Assembly: GCF_000020645.1 (NCBI RefSeq) | Contig: NC_011060.1 | Span: forward strand, 2,246,501-2,310,500 | Origin: Pelodictyon phaeoclathratiforme BU-1 | GTDB taxonomy: Bacteria; Bacteroidota; Chlorobiia; Chlorobiales; Chlorobiaceae | Direction: 5' to 3' | DNA: 64,000 nt | In this document: piece by piece, positions 51,768 to 61,857 of the stretch | How positions within the stretch are numbered: the first letter of the stretch is position 1 | Layout: the number at the start of each line of letters is the position of its first letter | Translations under genes and position numbers: made by a program | Notes under the pieces: generated by a model | The model's database searches: none | Told to the model about the DNA's origin: nothing | Seen by the model: the letters and a program-made list of their open reading frames with translations, nothing else

Positions 51768-53069
51768 CTACAGCTTCATTCGCCTCATTGAACGCAGTTT
51801 ATCAAGCACATTTTTATTCACGCTCAACTCCTGCTCCTCTTTTTCAACAGGAATATCTCTGAATACCACGCGAAGAAGATTATCCTCCCGGATATACTCT
51901 TCCATTTCAAGACTGTAGAGCGCCCTTGGAAGAGTTATGATTCTTTGTGCCCTGTCTACAGTGACAACGATGTCCGTACCCATGCGGGTGACAAGCACCT
52001 CTTCGGCATCCTTGAGAAAGGGTACCTTGATACAAAGAACTTCGCGATGATCTTCCGTTGCTGCATTTTTTTTGCTCTCAATCCAGAAGTTCTTTCCGGA
52101 ATAAAAAATCTTGTCAGGAAGCTGTTCGCCAAAAACCAGTTTGCTGATATCATGCAACGCATCCGGCCCGATCGGTTCTGTTCTCTGCAAATGACAGCGG
52201 AAGACCGGAGTAGGGTAAAAGGAGCTGTCGATCTCCATCAGATATTTACTGTGCAGATCGGCCCAGAACTCAAAATACTCGCCGACCGTTTTTGAGGTAG
52301 GCAAAATTTTGTTGATCACAATACCGTCAACATTGATACCGTAAAGATGCACGAAAGTATAGGCGCGCTTTGTTTCAAGAATGGAGAGCTTCTCAGGGTT
52401 CAGCACCAGTCGGAAAGTAACCTCGGGACTGAGAATAAACTTGTTGATATCCTCCATCTGCTTGAGAAGCACATTGACCTCATTAAAAAAGTCATCATCC
52501 GGGATGGATTTTCCGCTCAACGGACGAGCCAGTGACGACATACTTTTATAGAGCTTGAAAAACTGCTTGCCCATATTTCCGCCAATAATGATTTCAGGGT
52601 AGGCGAGCAGGCGAAGCGTATTCCCTGTAGGAGAGGTGTCGAGCACCACAGCATCCCACTTCCCTGATTGCGCCTCATCCAGCAGACGACTCAAGGCAAA
52701 AATTTCATCAAGACCTGGCTGGGTGGTCAGCTCGGTAGCCATACCGCTGTCAATACCCTTGTTTTTGTAAGAGGTAGAGACGAATTTCTGAAAACCGGAC
52801 ATGTTCTTTTTAAGCTCGTACACCGTATCAACTTCAAGACCGTAAAGATTTTCTTCGATCTTCTGGGGATCATTGCGACTGATACGAACATTAAAAACAT
52901 CCGAAAGCGAATGAGCAGGATCGGATGACATGATCAGAACCTTTTTGTTCTGCCTTGCCAGTGCGACCGCTGTTGATGATGAAATGGTAGTTTTTCCGGT
53001 TCCCCCTTTTCCTGAATAAATGATAACTCTTGTCTGCGATTGATTTTCCGTTAAGTCCCTCGACAACAT
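51768..53069 (-). CDS. ArsA/GET3-type ATPase
   Basis: 433 aa from the ATG at 53067-53069, preceded by GGGGAG; longer starts are unlikely. Deviant P-loop YSGKGGTGKTTISSSTAVAL, switch I VLIMSSDPAHSLSDVF, switch II VVLDTSPTGNTLRLL. The C-terminal part ends in a small beta-domain (VTRMGTDIVVTVDRAQRIIT) like that of bacterial ArsA-related proteins. Green sulfur bacteria carry several such proteins without ars genes. They may be tail-anchored-protein or chlorosome-related chaperone ATPases; no arsenic genes are near. Confidence 0.88.
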   Translation of the reverse strand: MLSRDLTENQSQTRVIIYSGKGGTGKTTISSSTAVALARQNKKVLIMSSDPAHSLSDVFNVRISRNDPQKIEENLYGLEVDTVYELKKNMSGFQKFVSTSYKNKGIDSGMATELTTQPGLDEIFALSRLLDEAQSGKWDAVVLDTSPTGNTLRLLAYPEIIIGGNMGKQFFKLYKSMSSLARPLSGKSIPDDDFFNEVNVLLKQMEDINKFILSPEVTFRLVLNPEKLSILETKRAYTFVHLYGINVDGIVINKILPTSKTVGEYFEFWADLHSKYLMEIDSSFYPTPVFRCHLQRTEPIGPDALHDISKLVFGEQLPDKIFYSGKNFWIESKKNAATEDHREVLCIKVPFLKDAEEVLVTRMGTDIVVTVDRAQRIITLPRALYSLEMEEYIREDNLLRVVFRDIPVEKEEQELSVNKNVLDKLRSMRRMKL

Positions 53070-53163
53070 AAAAACTCCCCGGTTAAAGGTCAATAATCCA
53101 AAAAGGTCTCCCCTCTTCGGGAAGGTAAAACTATCGTTGCACAAAGTACGATTTTTCGCCTGC

Positions 53164-53748
53164 TTAGAGAAAAACAATCTTTTTTTGCAATGCATGAGCG
53201 AGTTGCCGCATATACTCCTCATGTTCAATCTCAACAGCGCCCAGCCTCTGGAGATGGGGGTTCATGATCTGGGCATCAAGCAACAGGTACCCTTTTTCTC
53301 TCAAATGGAAGACCAGATGGTCAAATGCAATTCGTGATGCATAAGAGCGGCGGGAAAACATCGACTCCCCAAAAAAAGCGCCACCAAGGGCAATACCATA
53401 CAAACCTCCAACAAGCTCACCCTGATACCAGCTTTCAAAACTATGGGCAATACCGAGGCTGTGAAGCTTGGTATAAGCCTCAATAATCTCATCAGAAATC
53501 CAGGTCTCATGATCATTTTTTCGTGGCGCAGCACACCCTTTGATCACACCCGCAAACTCTTTGTCAAGAGTCACAGTGAACTCTTTTTTTCTGGTCAGGC
53601 GAAGAACATCACGCGAAGGGCGATAGGAGTCGAGACAAAAAACAGCCCTTTTGTACGGTTGACACCAGTACACTTTTTCATCCTCAGGGTCTGACATCGG
53701 GAAATAACCGCGCCGATACGCTCTGAGAAGTTCGTCAATACGGATCAT
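53164..53748 (-). CDS. aat: Leucyl/phenylalanyl-tRNA-protein transferase
   Basis: 194 aa. Family blocks are AYRRGYFPMSDPEDEKVYWC, FTVTLDKEFAGVIKGCA, TWISDEIIEAYTKLHSLGIAHS, FESWYQGELVGGLYGIALGGAFFGESMF and LLLDAQIMNPHLQRLGAVEI. It adds Leu or Phe to N-terminal Lys/Arg of proteins for ClpS/ClpAP degradation. It is 95 bp from the ArsA-like gene and 26 bp from the nitroreductase on the same strand. Confidence 0.96.
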   Translation of the reverse strand: MIRIDELLRAYRRGYFPMSDPEDEKVYWCQPYKRAVFCLDSYRPSRDVLRLTRKKEFTVTLDKEFAGVIKGCAAPRKNDHETWISDEIIEAYTKLHSLGIAHSFESWYQGELVGGLYGIALGGAFFGESMFSRRSYASRIAFDHLVFHLREKGYLLLDAQIMNPHLQRLGAVEIEHEEYMRQLAHALQKKIVFL

Positions 53749-53774
53749 AAGCCGTAAAATAACACCATAGGGGG

Positions 53775-54368
53775 TTAAAGAAAGTTCAGGAGAACATCAT
53801 CAACCACTCTTTTTGGAACATGATGAAGAGCGTTCGCATCCCTGTAATAGCGAACCGAATCATCATCGCCCATCTGGTCAATAACAACCGTTTCGATGGG
53901 TTTTCCCAGAGCAATAACCATGAGAAGAGCAAACCTTTCCGGGATTTTCAGCAACTCTCTGATTTTTTGGCGATTGAGAGAGCCAAGAATGCATCCTCCC
54001 AAACCCGAAGCTGTTGCGCCAAGAAGGATGGTTTGGGCTGCGATGCCACTGTCGCAGGCAAAGTCACTGCTTATTGAGAGATCACCAAGCATGACAATAT
54101 AGGCCTGGGGACGCTCACCCTCAGGCGGGCCTGACCAGTCAGCAAGGTAACCTGCCCAGGAAAGAGAGGGGTAGAGGGCCGTGGCGAGAGAAGGCTCACA
54201 AACAGCAATAAATTTCAGGGGCTGAAGATTTTTCGACGAAGGAACATAACAGGCCAGCTCCACAAGATCCCGCACAACATCTTCGGCAACCGGTGTTGCC
54301 CCGTCAAATCTCCGGTAACTCCGGCATTTTGTTACAAGCTCCCTGAAATGCATGATGATGCTTGTCAA
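53775..54368 (-). CDS. Nitroreductase-family flavoprotein
   Basis: 197 aa. FMN-binding nitroreductase fold: RSYRRFDGATPVAEDVVRDL, LACYVPSSKNLQPLKFIAV, DSGIAAQTILLGATASGLGG and the C-terminal MVIALGKPIE. A usual single-domain enzyme that probably forms a homodimer with FMN. Substrate unknown. Its start overlaps the end of the glycosyltransferase gene by 4 nt, so the two are coupled. Confidence 0.9.
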   Translation of the reverse strand: MTSIIMHFRELVTKCRSYRRFDGATPVAEDVVRDLVELACYVPSSKNLQPLKFIAVCEPSLATALYPSLSWAGYLADWSGPPEGERPQAYIVMLGDLSISSDFACDSGIAAQTILLGATASGLGGCILGSLNRQKIRELLKIPERFALLMVIALGKPIETVVIDQMGDDDSVRYYRDANALHHVPKRVVDDVLLNFL

Positions 54369-55396
54369 GACTGATCCGCCCAGGCGGCATCAGTATATTT
54401 CGAAAGCTGATCCCACTGGCCACTGCCTATCCATTCAGCAATATAGTCGACCGTTCTGGCGTAGAGCAATGGCTCACGGCAGGGTTTCTGCAGCCACTCT
54501 GCAAGAAGAGCGCCATCAAGCGTATCCATCGCCATACCATACCCAAGTTCTACCAGACCAAGTGCATTGGATTGCTGTTCAATCTGACCATCGAGAGGCC
54601 TGAGCAACAGCTTTTTTCCAAGATGAAGCGCTTCACCAGGAAGCTCAAATCCGGCATTGCAGACAACGCCATTGCAATCCATAAGATCGGCGAGAAAACC
54701 TGCGCGGGAATACCCCCTGAAATGCAAATGGCCCTCATCACGATCCTCATGCACCTTCCCGTAGATATAAAACTCATACGCGCCAAATGGAGCCAGAAAG
54801 AGCTGAATGTCTTCAACCTCTTCAAAAGGAAGATAGACAAGAATTTTTTTCCCGATTACCGTCACACTCCGATGTGCATAGAGCGTAGCGGGAATAACCG
54901 GCGGGAAAATTGGCTGGTCAAAATGGCTCCAATGGAGACCTGCATTGTAGCGGGCAGGAGCAAAATTCAGGAGGATCTGTTTTTCAAAAAAAGTTCCCCG
55001 GCCCATTGGAATATCATATTTGAAAGCATATTGATGACCGAAACCTACAGAGGGAATATTTCTTGTTCTGGCCACCATTGAGGTAATCGGATCGAAATCA
55101 GTAATAATCAGCTCTGTCCCTTTGGTATCAAGCGTCACAATATCCGCCATCAGACGAACGAGGTCAAGCTGAAGCATCGTTTCGAAATAGTCCATCTTTC
55201 CCTTGTAGGTGACCAGTGTCATCCCCTTCATCACCCGGTATGGCTCAAATACCTCTACCTCTTTCAACTCCTCCTCTTTTCTGCCGCTGATAATCACCTC
55301 AACATCGTGACCATCCTCCTTGAGCTTTCGAACAAGCTCCCGGCTGCGACTGATATGACCATTTCCCGTACCCTGAACACCGAAAAGAATCTTCAT
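54365..55396 (-). CDS. UDP-glycosyltransferase-like protein (MurG/GT-B fold)
   Basis: 343 aa from the ATG at 55394-55396. The N-terminal Rossmann domain starts MKILFGVQGTGNGHISRSRE, a glycine-rich acceptor loop, and the C-terminal part has GYSRAGFLADLMDCNGVVCN, AGFELPGEALHLGKKLLLRP and LDGQIEQQSNALGL, typical nucleotide-sugar-binding residues. It belongs to the group annotated MJ1255/VC2487 family glycosyltransferase. Acceptor unknown. Upstream gene of the GT-nitroreductase-aat run. Confidence 0.85.
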   Translation of the reverse strand: MKILFGVQGTGNGHISRSRELVRKLKEDGHDVEVIISGRKEEELKEVEVFEPYRVMKGMTLVTYKGKMDYFETMLQLDLVRLMADIVTLDTKGTELIITDFDPITSMVARTRNIPSVGFGHQYAFKYDIPMGRGTFFEKQILLNFAPARYNAGLHWSHFDQPIFPPVIPATLYAHRSVTVIGKKILVYLPFEEVEDIQLFLAPFGAYEFYIYGKVHEDRDEGHLHFRGYSRAGFLADLMDCNGVVCNAGFELPGEALHLGKKLLLRPLDGQIEQQSNALGLVELGYGMAMDTLDGALLAEWLQKPCREPLLYARTVDYIAEWIGSGQWDQLSKYTDAAWADQS

Positions 55397-55440
55397 ACTG
55401 CGGAACATTTAGATGTGAAGTACAGGAACTCCGACACGGG

Positions 55441-57660
55441 TTACTGCTGAATCCTGAGATTGGCATACTGAACCATCAGCGTCTTCTCCCCTGCATTGCG
55501 AAACGTTATCCGGACTTTCTGCTTTGCGCCGCTACCCTGCACATCAAGCACAACTCCTGGACCAAAAACAGCATGATGCACCATCGTTCCCTCACGAAAA
55601 GCGGGCTGTGAAGACTTTGGCAATACCCCCGCAACAGCAGAGGAGGAGGTTGCCGTTTTTGACTGATACCCTCTTGAAGGAGATGAAAAACCGGAAGCCA
55701 CTTTTTCCTTTGCCTGACGATCAGAAAGAAAATTACCACTCTCTGTCTGCACAATCGAGGCATCGATCTCACCAATAAACATCGATCTGAGGCAATGGTG
55801 CTGCTGCCCGTACTGATAACGGCTCTGCGCCCAGGAGAGAAATATCTTCTCCTGCGCCCTCGTCATTGCAACATAAAAAAGCCTTCGCTCCTCTTCAAGC
55901 TCTTCAGGCTCATAGCAGTGCAGGGGAAAAAGCCTCTCCTCAAGACCTGTAATAAAGACAACAGGAAACTCCAGGCCTTTGGCGGCATGTACCGTCATCA
56001 AAGAGACGTAATTATCCGATTCCTGTGTTTCATCATAATCAGAAGCAAGCGAGATATTCTCCAGAAAATCACCAAGAGAGCCTGTATCCGGATTGTGATC
56101 AGAAAAATCCCTTGCCATGGAGAGCAGCTCCTGAAGGTTTTCATAACGCACCAGCGATTCAGGAGTATTTTCTGTCTGCAAAAGAAGAGGAATGGAGGTC
56201 AGCGTAAAGAGTTCTGTCAAAACTTCGTACACCGTGCCATCTACCGCCACTTTTCTGAGCGTTTCAATAACAGCGCTGAATGAGCTGAGAGCATTGACAA
56301 GTCGCGGCTGAAAACCACCCTCACCTGAGTGCAGAATAGCTTCATAGAGGCTTATTTGACGATCTTCGGCAAATTCCCTGAGTTTGGCGATACTGACATC
56401 ACCGATTTTTCGGGGCGGGAAATTGATAATCCTTAACAGCGATTCGCCATCACGGTCATTAAGAATAAAACGCAGGTAGGCGACCGCATCCTTGATCTCT
56501 TTGCGTTTGTAAAAGGAGACGCTGCCGAAAATCTTGTAAGGAATCTTGTGCTGACGCATGACATCTTCAAGCACCCTCGACTGGGCATTGGTACGGTAAA
56601 AAACCGCAAAGCTCCGAAATTCGAAGCCTTGCTTCAGACGCAGATTGCGAATCTGCTCCCCCACCCTTTCAGCCTCATTCCGCTCATTATAGGCCTCAAT
56701 AAGCGTCAGGGGTTCACCCTCATTACGGTGTGAAATCAGCTCTTTTTTGATCTGCCGCAGGTTACAACTGATCACGTTGTTTGCTGCCTTGAGGATATTT
56801 CCCGTACTGCGATAATTCTCAACGAGCTTGAAGGTCAACGCATCATGGTAATCGTCCTGAAAGTTCAGGATATTGGAAATATCTGCGCCCCGCCAGGAAT
56901 AGATCGATTGTGCATCATCACCAACTACAAAGATGTTGCGATGTTTTGCCCCAAGCATTTTTGCGACAAGATATTGTGCCCGATTGGTATCCTGATACTC
57001 GTCAATCATGATATAGCGGAAAGTCTCCTGCAACTCCTGGAGCACCTCGGGGTGCGCATTGAAGAGCTCAAGCGGCTTGATAAGCAGGTCATCAAAATCG
57101 AGGGCATTGTTCTCCTTCAGCTTTCTGGCATACAATTCATAGATCTGCGACGCCTTTTGCTGATTGTAGTCGCTGGCATTGCGATGAAACTCTGAAGGAA
57201 GAATAAAACTGTTTTTTGCCCGGCTGATAAGTCCCTGAACCGTATTGACGGGGACCGACTCAACAGAAATATTGAGTTCAGCCATCGACTGCCTGATCAG
57301 GCTTTTGCTGTCCTCACTGTCGAAAATTGAAAAGTTTTTGTCATAACCAATCAAATCAATGGAGTTGCGGAGAATACGCGCAAAAATAGAGTGGAAGGTA
57401 CCAATCCACAGGCCACGGGAACTGCCTTGATGCAACAAGGTGTCAACACGGTGACGCATCTCACCTGCAGCCTTGTTGGTAAAGGTGAGTGCAAGTATAT
57501 TTTGGGGAGAGACTCCCTCGTTTCTGATAAGATATGCAATACGGTAGGTAATCACCCTTGTCTTGCCGGAACCAGCTCCCGCCAGTACCATTACTGGCCC
57601 GGTCGTAGCGATTACGGCATTGCGCTGCACTTCATTGAGATCGTTTAAAAAATCCGTCAA
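55441..57660 (-). CDS. pcrA: ATP-dependent DNA helicase PcrA/UvrD
   Basis: 739 aa, superfamily 1 helicase. Motifs: LNEVQRNAVIATTGPVMVLA (Q motif), GAGSGKTRVI (I), LTFTNKAAGEMRHR (Ia), MIDEYQDTN (II), VVGDDAQSIYSWRGAD (III), LVENYRS (IV), MTVHAAKGLEFPVVFITGLE (V) and RRLFYVAMTRA (VI). The C-terminal end (GPGVVLDVQGSGAKQKVRIT) is the Tudor-like domain that binds RNA polymerase in PcrA. Acts in repair and replication restart. Divergent from the amylase-like gene over 222 bp in which I see nothing specific. Confidence 0.96.
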   Translation of the reverse strand: MTDFLNDLNEVQRNAVIATTGPVMVLAGAGSGKTRVITYRIAYLIRNEGVSPQNILALTFTNKAAGEMRHRVDTLLHQGSSRGLWIGTFHSIFARILRNSIDLIGYDKNFSIFDSEDSKSLIRQSMAELNISVESVPVNTVQGLISRAKNSFILPSEFHRNASDYNQQKASQIYELYARKLKENNALDFDDLLIKPLELFNAHPEVLQELQETFRYIMIDEYQDTNRAQYLVAKMLGAKHRNIFVVGDDAQSIYSWRGADISNILNFQDDYHDALTFKLVENYRSTGNILKAANNVISCNLRQIKKELISHRNEGEPLTLIEAYNERNEAERVGEQIRNLRLKQGFEFRSFAVFYRTNAQSRVLEDVMRQHKIPYKIFGSVSFYKRKEIKDAVAYLRFILNDRDGESLLRIINFPPRKIGDVSIAKLREFAEDRQISLYEAILHSGEGGFQPRLVNALSSFSAVIETLRKVAVDGTVYEVLTELFTLTSIPLLLQTENTPESLVRYENLQELLSMARDFSDHNPDTGSLGDFLENISLASDYDETQESDNYVSLMTVHAAKGLEFPVVFITGLEERLFPLHCYEPEELEEERRLFYVAMTRAQEKIFLSWAQSRYQYGQQHHCLRSMFIGEIDASIVQTESGNFLSDRQAKEKVASGFSSPSRGYQSKTATSSSAVAGVLPKSSQPAFREGTMVHHAVFGPGVVLDVQGSGAKQKVRITFRNAGEKTLMVQYANLRIQQ

Positions 57661-57882
57661 TACTTCTCGATACCTGTTAACAGTTAGAGCGCTCTATCCA
57701 CCCTCGTCCATTCGGAGAACGCCAAAATCTCCAGTTGAATTTCGTACATCTTTGCCCCTTTTACAAATCAGAGCAAAACAAATCCTTTTGCCTCTTTTTT
57801 AATGAGTAGCCCACTCACTTTTGGCTTTCAGAGTTACTATATTTGAGCGCGATGTTATTGCCACCTAAACGATCAAAACTCA

Positions 57883-59325
57883 ATGTTTCCTCTTGTTTAC
57901 GAAATCAATACAAGAATCTGGCTACAAAAACTGAGCAGAGAGCATAACCGGCCTGTAACGCTTGGGAATATACCGGACTCAGCATTCAACTTCTTTACAA
58001 GCTGCAATTTTGACATGGTATGGCTGATGGGTGTATGGAAGCCAAGTCAGTACAGCAAGGCAATTGCAACAGCACACCCCGGTCTTCGAAGCTCGTTCCT
58101 TGAGCACATTGCTCTCATTGAGCCTGGCGATATTGCATCATCACCCTATTCCATTCCTTCATACACCGTCAATGACGCTCTGGGAGGAGAAGAGGAGCTG
58201 ATTGTATTCCGCGAAAAACTTCGTGATTACGGCATCAAGCTTATGCTTGATTATGTGCCAAACCACCTTGCACTCGACAATGAATGGCTCCCGGAACACC
58301 CGGAATACTTTATTCCTGTATCCAAAGCTGAACAGAGCCAGGATCCCCGATCCGGTTTTGAATATATATGCGGAACATATCTGGCTTACGGCAAAGACCC
58401 TTATTACGACCCTTGGACAGACACACTTCAGCTCAACTATGCAAGAAAAGAGACCCGGGAAATGATGACGGAAAATCTTTTCAAAATCAGCACACTCTGT
58501 GATGCCGTCAGATGCGATATGGCCATGCTGATTCTGAAAAGTGTTTTTAATACCACCTGGAGCAACCTCGGTGGCGCCATGAAGGAGGAGTTCTGGTACA
58601 ACGCAATCACTGCGGTCAAGCGCCGTCATCCCGACTTTATATTTCTTGCCGAATCTTACTGGAACAAGGAGTGGGAACTGCAGCAGCAAGGTTTTGACTT
58701 CACCTACGACAAACCCTTTTATGACTATATCAGCAGCTCCCCCGTCAATGTTGAAAAGCTTGATGGACACATGCAGGCACATTGGGAGTACCAGCGCCAT
58801 CTCTGCCGCTTCCTTGAAAACCATGACGAACCAAGAGCTGCCGATAAAATCGGTCTCAACAACAAAGCTGCCGCTCTGGTGCTGCTGACTGCTCCGGGAA
58901 TGCATCTTGTCCACCAGGATCAGATGGATGGCTTCCGGCAGAAAATTCCGGTTCAACTTATCCGGCAGGCTCCCGAACCTGATAACATCGACCTCTCTGT
59001 GCTCTATCAAAAGCTTTTTACGCTTCAGAAAAAAAAGGTATTTCAGGAAGGAGAAGTTGAGCAGCTTGAAATGCACAGTGCCAACAAATCAAACTGTCTG
59101 GGATTTCACCGTTTTACCGCCAATGAACACGCCTTTGTTCTGGCCAATTTCAGTGCAACCGGAATTGCCATAGAGTTCGAACATCCCTCGATTGATCATA
59201 TCGCCATTGAAAGGCTGACCCTCCAAAGCACACTTGCTGACAAAAAAATCAGCGATATTCATTGTGCAGAGAACGTTACACGGGTCAATCTCTCTCCTCA
59301 CGAAGGAATTGTCATCACCTGCTGA
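57883..59325 (+). CDS. GH13 alpha-amylase-family glycosidase
   Basis: 480 aa, no signal peptide, so cytoplasmic. Barrel motifs: LMLDYVPNHLA (region I), CDAVRCDMAMLIL (region II, catalytic Asp), FIFLAESYWN (region III, acid Glu) and CRFLENHDEPRA (region IV, third Asp). Starts MFPLVYEINTRIWLQKLSRE, typical of a subgroup of GH13 proteins found in glycogen-storing bacteria. Likely acts on glycogen or maltodextrins. Precise specificity not readable. Followed 78 bp later by yjbQ. Confidence 0.88.
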   Translation: MFPLVYEINTRIWLQKLSREHNRPVTLGNIPDSAFNFFTSCNFDMVWLMGVWKPSQYSKAIATAHPGLRSSFLEHIALIEPGDIASSPYSIPSYTVNDALGGEEELIVFREKLRDYGIKLMLDYVPNHLALDNEWLPEHPEYFIPVSKAEQSQDPRSGFEYICGTYLAYGKDPYYDPWTDTLQLNYARKETREMMTENLFKISTLCDAVRCDMAMLILKSVFNTTWSNLGGAMKEEFWYNAITAVKRRHPDFIFLAESYWNKEWELQQQGFDFTYDKPFYDYISSSPVNVEKLDGHMQAHWEYQRHLCRFLENHDEPRAADKIGLNNKAAALVLLTAPGMHLVHQDQMDGFRQKIPVQLIRQAPEPDNIDLSVLYQKLFTLQKKKVFQEGEVEQLEMHSANKSNCLGFHRFTANEHAFVLANFSATGIAIEFEHPSIDHIAIERLTLQSTLADKKISDIHCAENVTRVNLSPHEGIVITC

Positions 59326-59403
59326 AAGCAAAACCAACGAGTAATAAAATCCCGTTCTGTCGGGAGAAAGATGTTTGAACGCAATTATTGACCTTTTACA
59401 GCA

Positions 59404-59829
59404 ATGCGCATCATTACGCACACGATCAGGATACAAACCACAAAGCCCGTTGAAATCATCGACATAACCCCGGAAGTAACAACAGCTCTTGTATCATCAG
59501 GGCTGCAGCAGGGGCAGGTAACCATCATTAGCCAGCATACCACGGCCTTTATCAATATCAACGAAAAAGAGGAGCGACTCCTTGAAGATATGGAGACCTG
59601 GCTCAAGCGTCTGGTACCGAAAGATGGAAACTATCTCCACAATCTCAACCCGATTGATGGCCGCCACAATGCGCACTCCCACCTTCTCGGCCTCTTTATG
59701 AACAGCTCTGAAACCATTCCCTTCTCGGATGGAAAGTTGCTCCTCGGAGAGTGGCAGTCACTCTTCTTCGTTGAGCTTGACGGAGCACGCAAAGAGAGAA
59801 AGGTGCTCGTTCAGATATCAGGCATATAA
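59404..59829 (+). CDS. yjbQ: YjbQ/UPF0047 family protein
   Basis: 141 aa. Family signature is VSSGLQQGQVTIISQHTTAF, followed by PKDGNYLHNLNPIDGRHNAHSH with the conserved His/Asp residues and ends with GEWQSLFFVELDGARKERKV. The fold is a compact trimeric beta protein. Members have weak thiamine-phosphate-synthase activity in complementation tests; the physiological role is unsettled. Upstream of dxs, which could share its transcript and which makes a thiamine precursor. Confidence 0.93.
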   Translation: MRIITHTIRIQTTKPVEIIDITPEVTTALVSSGLQQGQVTIISQHTTAFININEKEERLLEDMETWLKRLVPKDGNYLHNLNPIDGRHNAHSHLLGLFMNSSETIPFSDGKLLLGEWQSLFFVELDGARKERKVLVQISGI

Positions 59830-59925
59830 AGGCCGTTAATGGCTCATTGCCCGGCATGGAACCGGGAAGCCTCAAGCATGGTTATCGTTAGCAAAAGTAC
59901 AATGAACCCGAAGCCCGAAAACACC

Positions 59926-61857
59926 ATGCCAGATTCCCTCCCGGTCACCATTTCCCAGCAGATGACTCTTCTTTCTGCAATCCGTTCGACTGACGATCTT
60001 AAAAAGTTAACCATCGCTGAGCTCCAGACGCTGGCAGATGAGTGCCGTAAAGAGGTCATCAAAATTGTCTCCCTCAATGGCGGCCATTTTGCATCAAGCC
60101 TTGGCGTTGTTGAGCTGACCGTGGCGCTGCATCATGTCTACAGCACTCCGCACGATAAAATCATCTGGGATGTCGGACACCAGGCTTACGTGCATAAAAT
60201 CCTGACAGAAAGAAGAGAGCGGATGCAGACCAACCGGCAATTCGGAGGGTTGGCAGGTTTTCCAAAAAGATCGGAAAGTGCTCACGATGCCTTCGGAGTC
60301 GGTCACGCCTCAACCTCGATTTCCGCTGCCGCAGGAATCGCTGTGGCGAGTGATCTCGCGGGCGGCGATGAAAAGGTTATCGCGGTCATAGGAGACGGCA
60401 GCATGACCGGCGGCATGGCCTTCGAAGCGATGAACCATCTCGGAGACCTGAAAAGTGATGTGCTTGTCATTCTCAACGACAATCAGATGGCCATTTCCTC
60501 CAATACCGGTGCATTAAGGCACCATCTTGTCAACATAAGCCTGAACAAAACCTACAACAGAGCTCGAAAATTGGTCTGGAAATCACTTTCGCTCCTCAAC
60601 AACGGACTGGGAGACAAGGCAAAAAAGGCCGTTCGTAAAATTGAGGACGGAGTCAAGGCTGCATTGACGCCCGGTGCATTTTTTGAGGCCCTTGGATTGA
60701 GATATTTTGGCCCGATTGATGGCCACAACATGGAACAACTCGTCAAGGCGCTCAAAGAGATGCAGACGCTTCCCAACCCCAAGCTGCTGCATGTGATCAC
60801 GACAAAAGGTAAAGGGTTCAAGCCGGCAGAGGAAAACCAGAGCAAGTGGCACGCACACAATGGCGGGTTCGATACGACAACCGGCAAATTGCTCAAAACC
60901 GCTGATACTTCGCTTCCCCCGAAATATCAGGAGGTATTTGGCGAGGCACTGGTTGAGCTGGCCCTGAAAGACTCCACAATAACTGCTATTACTGCCGCCA
61001 TGCCAAGCGGAACATCGCTCGACCTCTTCCAGAACGCCATCCCGAATCGTTTTTATGATGTCGGCATCGCCGAAGCACACGCGGTCACCTTTGCTGCGGG
61101 ACTTGCCACACAAGGGTTCAAACCCGTCTTTGCCGTTTACTCAACCTTTCTGCAGCGTGCCTATGACCAGTTGATTCATGATGTGGCGCTTCAGAACCTG
61201 CACGTCGTTTTTGCCATTGACCGTGCAGGACTTGTCGGCGAAGATGGCCCGACCCATCACGGGGCATTCGATCTCTCCTGGCTTCATGCCGTACCGGGTC
61301 TTGTCATTATGGCTCCTGCGGATGAGCAAGAGCTGCGCGACATGCTCTATACCGCCCTCTATGAGGTGAAAGGCCCGGTTGCCATCCGTTATCCGAGAGG
61401 CAATGGAACGGGCATAACCCTCCACAAAAAATTCACCTCTTTGCCCATCGGCAAGGCCGTTATGGCGAGGGAGGGAAGCGGACTTGCACTGCTCTGCATG
61501 GGAACCATGACGGGAAAAGCCCTTGAAGTGGCCACCATACTGGAAAAAGAGGAGATCAATGCCACCGTCGTCAACATGCGCTTCCTCAAACCGCTCGACA
61601 CCGAAGTGATCGAGGAACTGGCCTCCCGATCAACCCATTTTGTTGTTCTCGAGGAAAACAGCGCTATCGGTGGACTCGGCAGCGCCGTTATCGACCACAT
61701 CAATAGCAAAGGGCTCAACCGCCCGGTACTGAAAATCGCCCTTCCCGATGCATTCGTAACGCATGGCAACATGAACGCCCTCTACAAGGAGATCGGCTTC
61801 GACACCCCAACCATGACGGAAAAAATCAGGCAGTTTTATAAAGAGGGCCAGAAATGA
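59926..61857 (+). CDS. dxs: 1-deoxy-D-xylulose-5-phosphate synthase
   Basis: 643 aa from the ATG at 59926, the normal Dxs length; ATGs at 59839, 59878 and 59902 are in frame and would add up to 29 residues. ThDP enzyme that makes DXP from pyruvate and glyceraldehyde-3-P, first step of the MEP isoprenoid pathway for carotenoids, quinones and bacteriochlorophyll tails. Visible: GGHFASSLGVVELTVALH, WDVGHQAYVHKIL, VIGDGSMTGGMAFEAMNH (ThDP site), FYDVGIAEAHAVTFAAGLA and DRAGLVGEDGPTHHGAFDLS. The 3' end overlaps pgpA on the other strand by 22 bp. Confidence 0.95.
   Translation: MPDSLPVTISQQMTLLSAIRSTDDLKKLTIAELQTLADECRKEVIKIVSLNGGHFASSLGVVELTVALHHVYSTPHDKIIWDVGHQAYVHKILTERRERMQTNRQFGGLAGFPKRSESAHDAFGVGHASTSISAAAGIAVASDLAGGDEKVIAVIGDGSMTGGMAFEAMNHLGDLKSDVLVILNDNQMAISSNTGALRHHLVNISLNKTYNRARKLVWKSLSLLNNGLGDKAKKAVRKIEDGVKAALTPGAFFEALGLRYFGPIDGHNMEQLVKALKEMQTLPNPKLLHVITTKGKGFKPAEENQSKWHAHNGGFDTTTGKLLKTADTSLPPKYQEVFGEALVELALKDSTITAITAAMPSGTSLDLFQNAIPNRFYDVGIAEAHAVTFAAGLATQGFKPVFAVYSTFLQRAYDQLIHDVALQNLHVVFAIDRAGLVGEDGPTHHGAFDLSWLHAVPGLVIMAPADEQELRDMLYTALYEVKGPVAIRYPRGNGTGITLHKKFTSLPIGKAVMAREGSGLALLCMGTMTGKALEVATILEKEEINATVVNMRFLKPLDTEVIEELASRSTHFVVLEENSAIGGLGSAVIDHINSKGLNRPVLKIALPDAFVTHGNMNALYKEIGFDTPTMTEKIRQFYKEGQK

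Noticed and set aside
51768..53069. The ArsA-type ATPase as part of an arsenic resistance operon
   Set aside because: No arsB, arsC, arsD or arsR lies nearby; the neighbours are fabI and aat.
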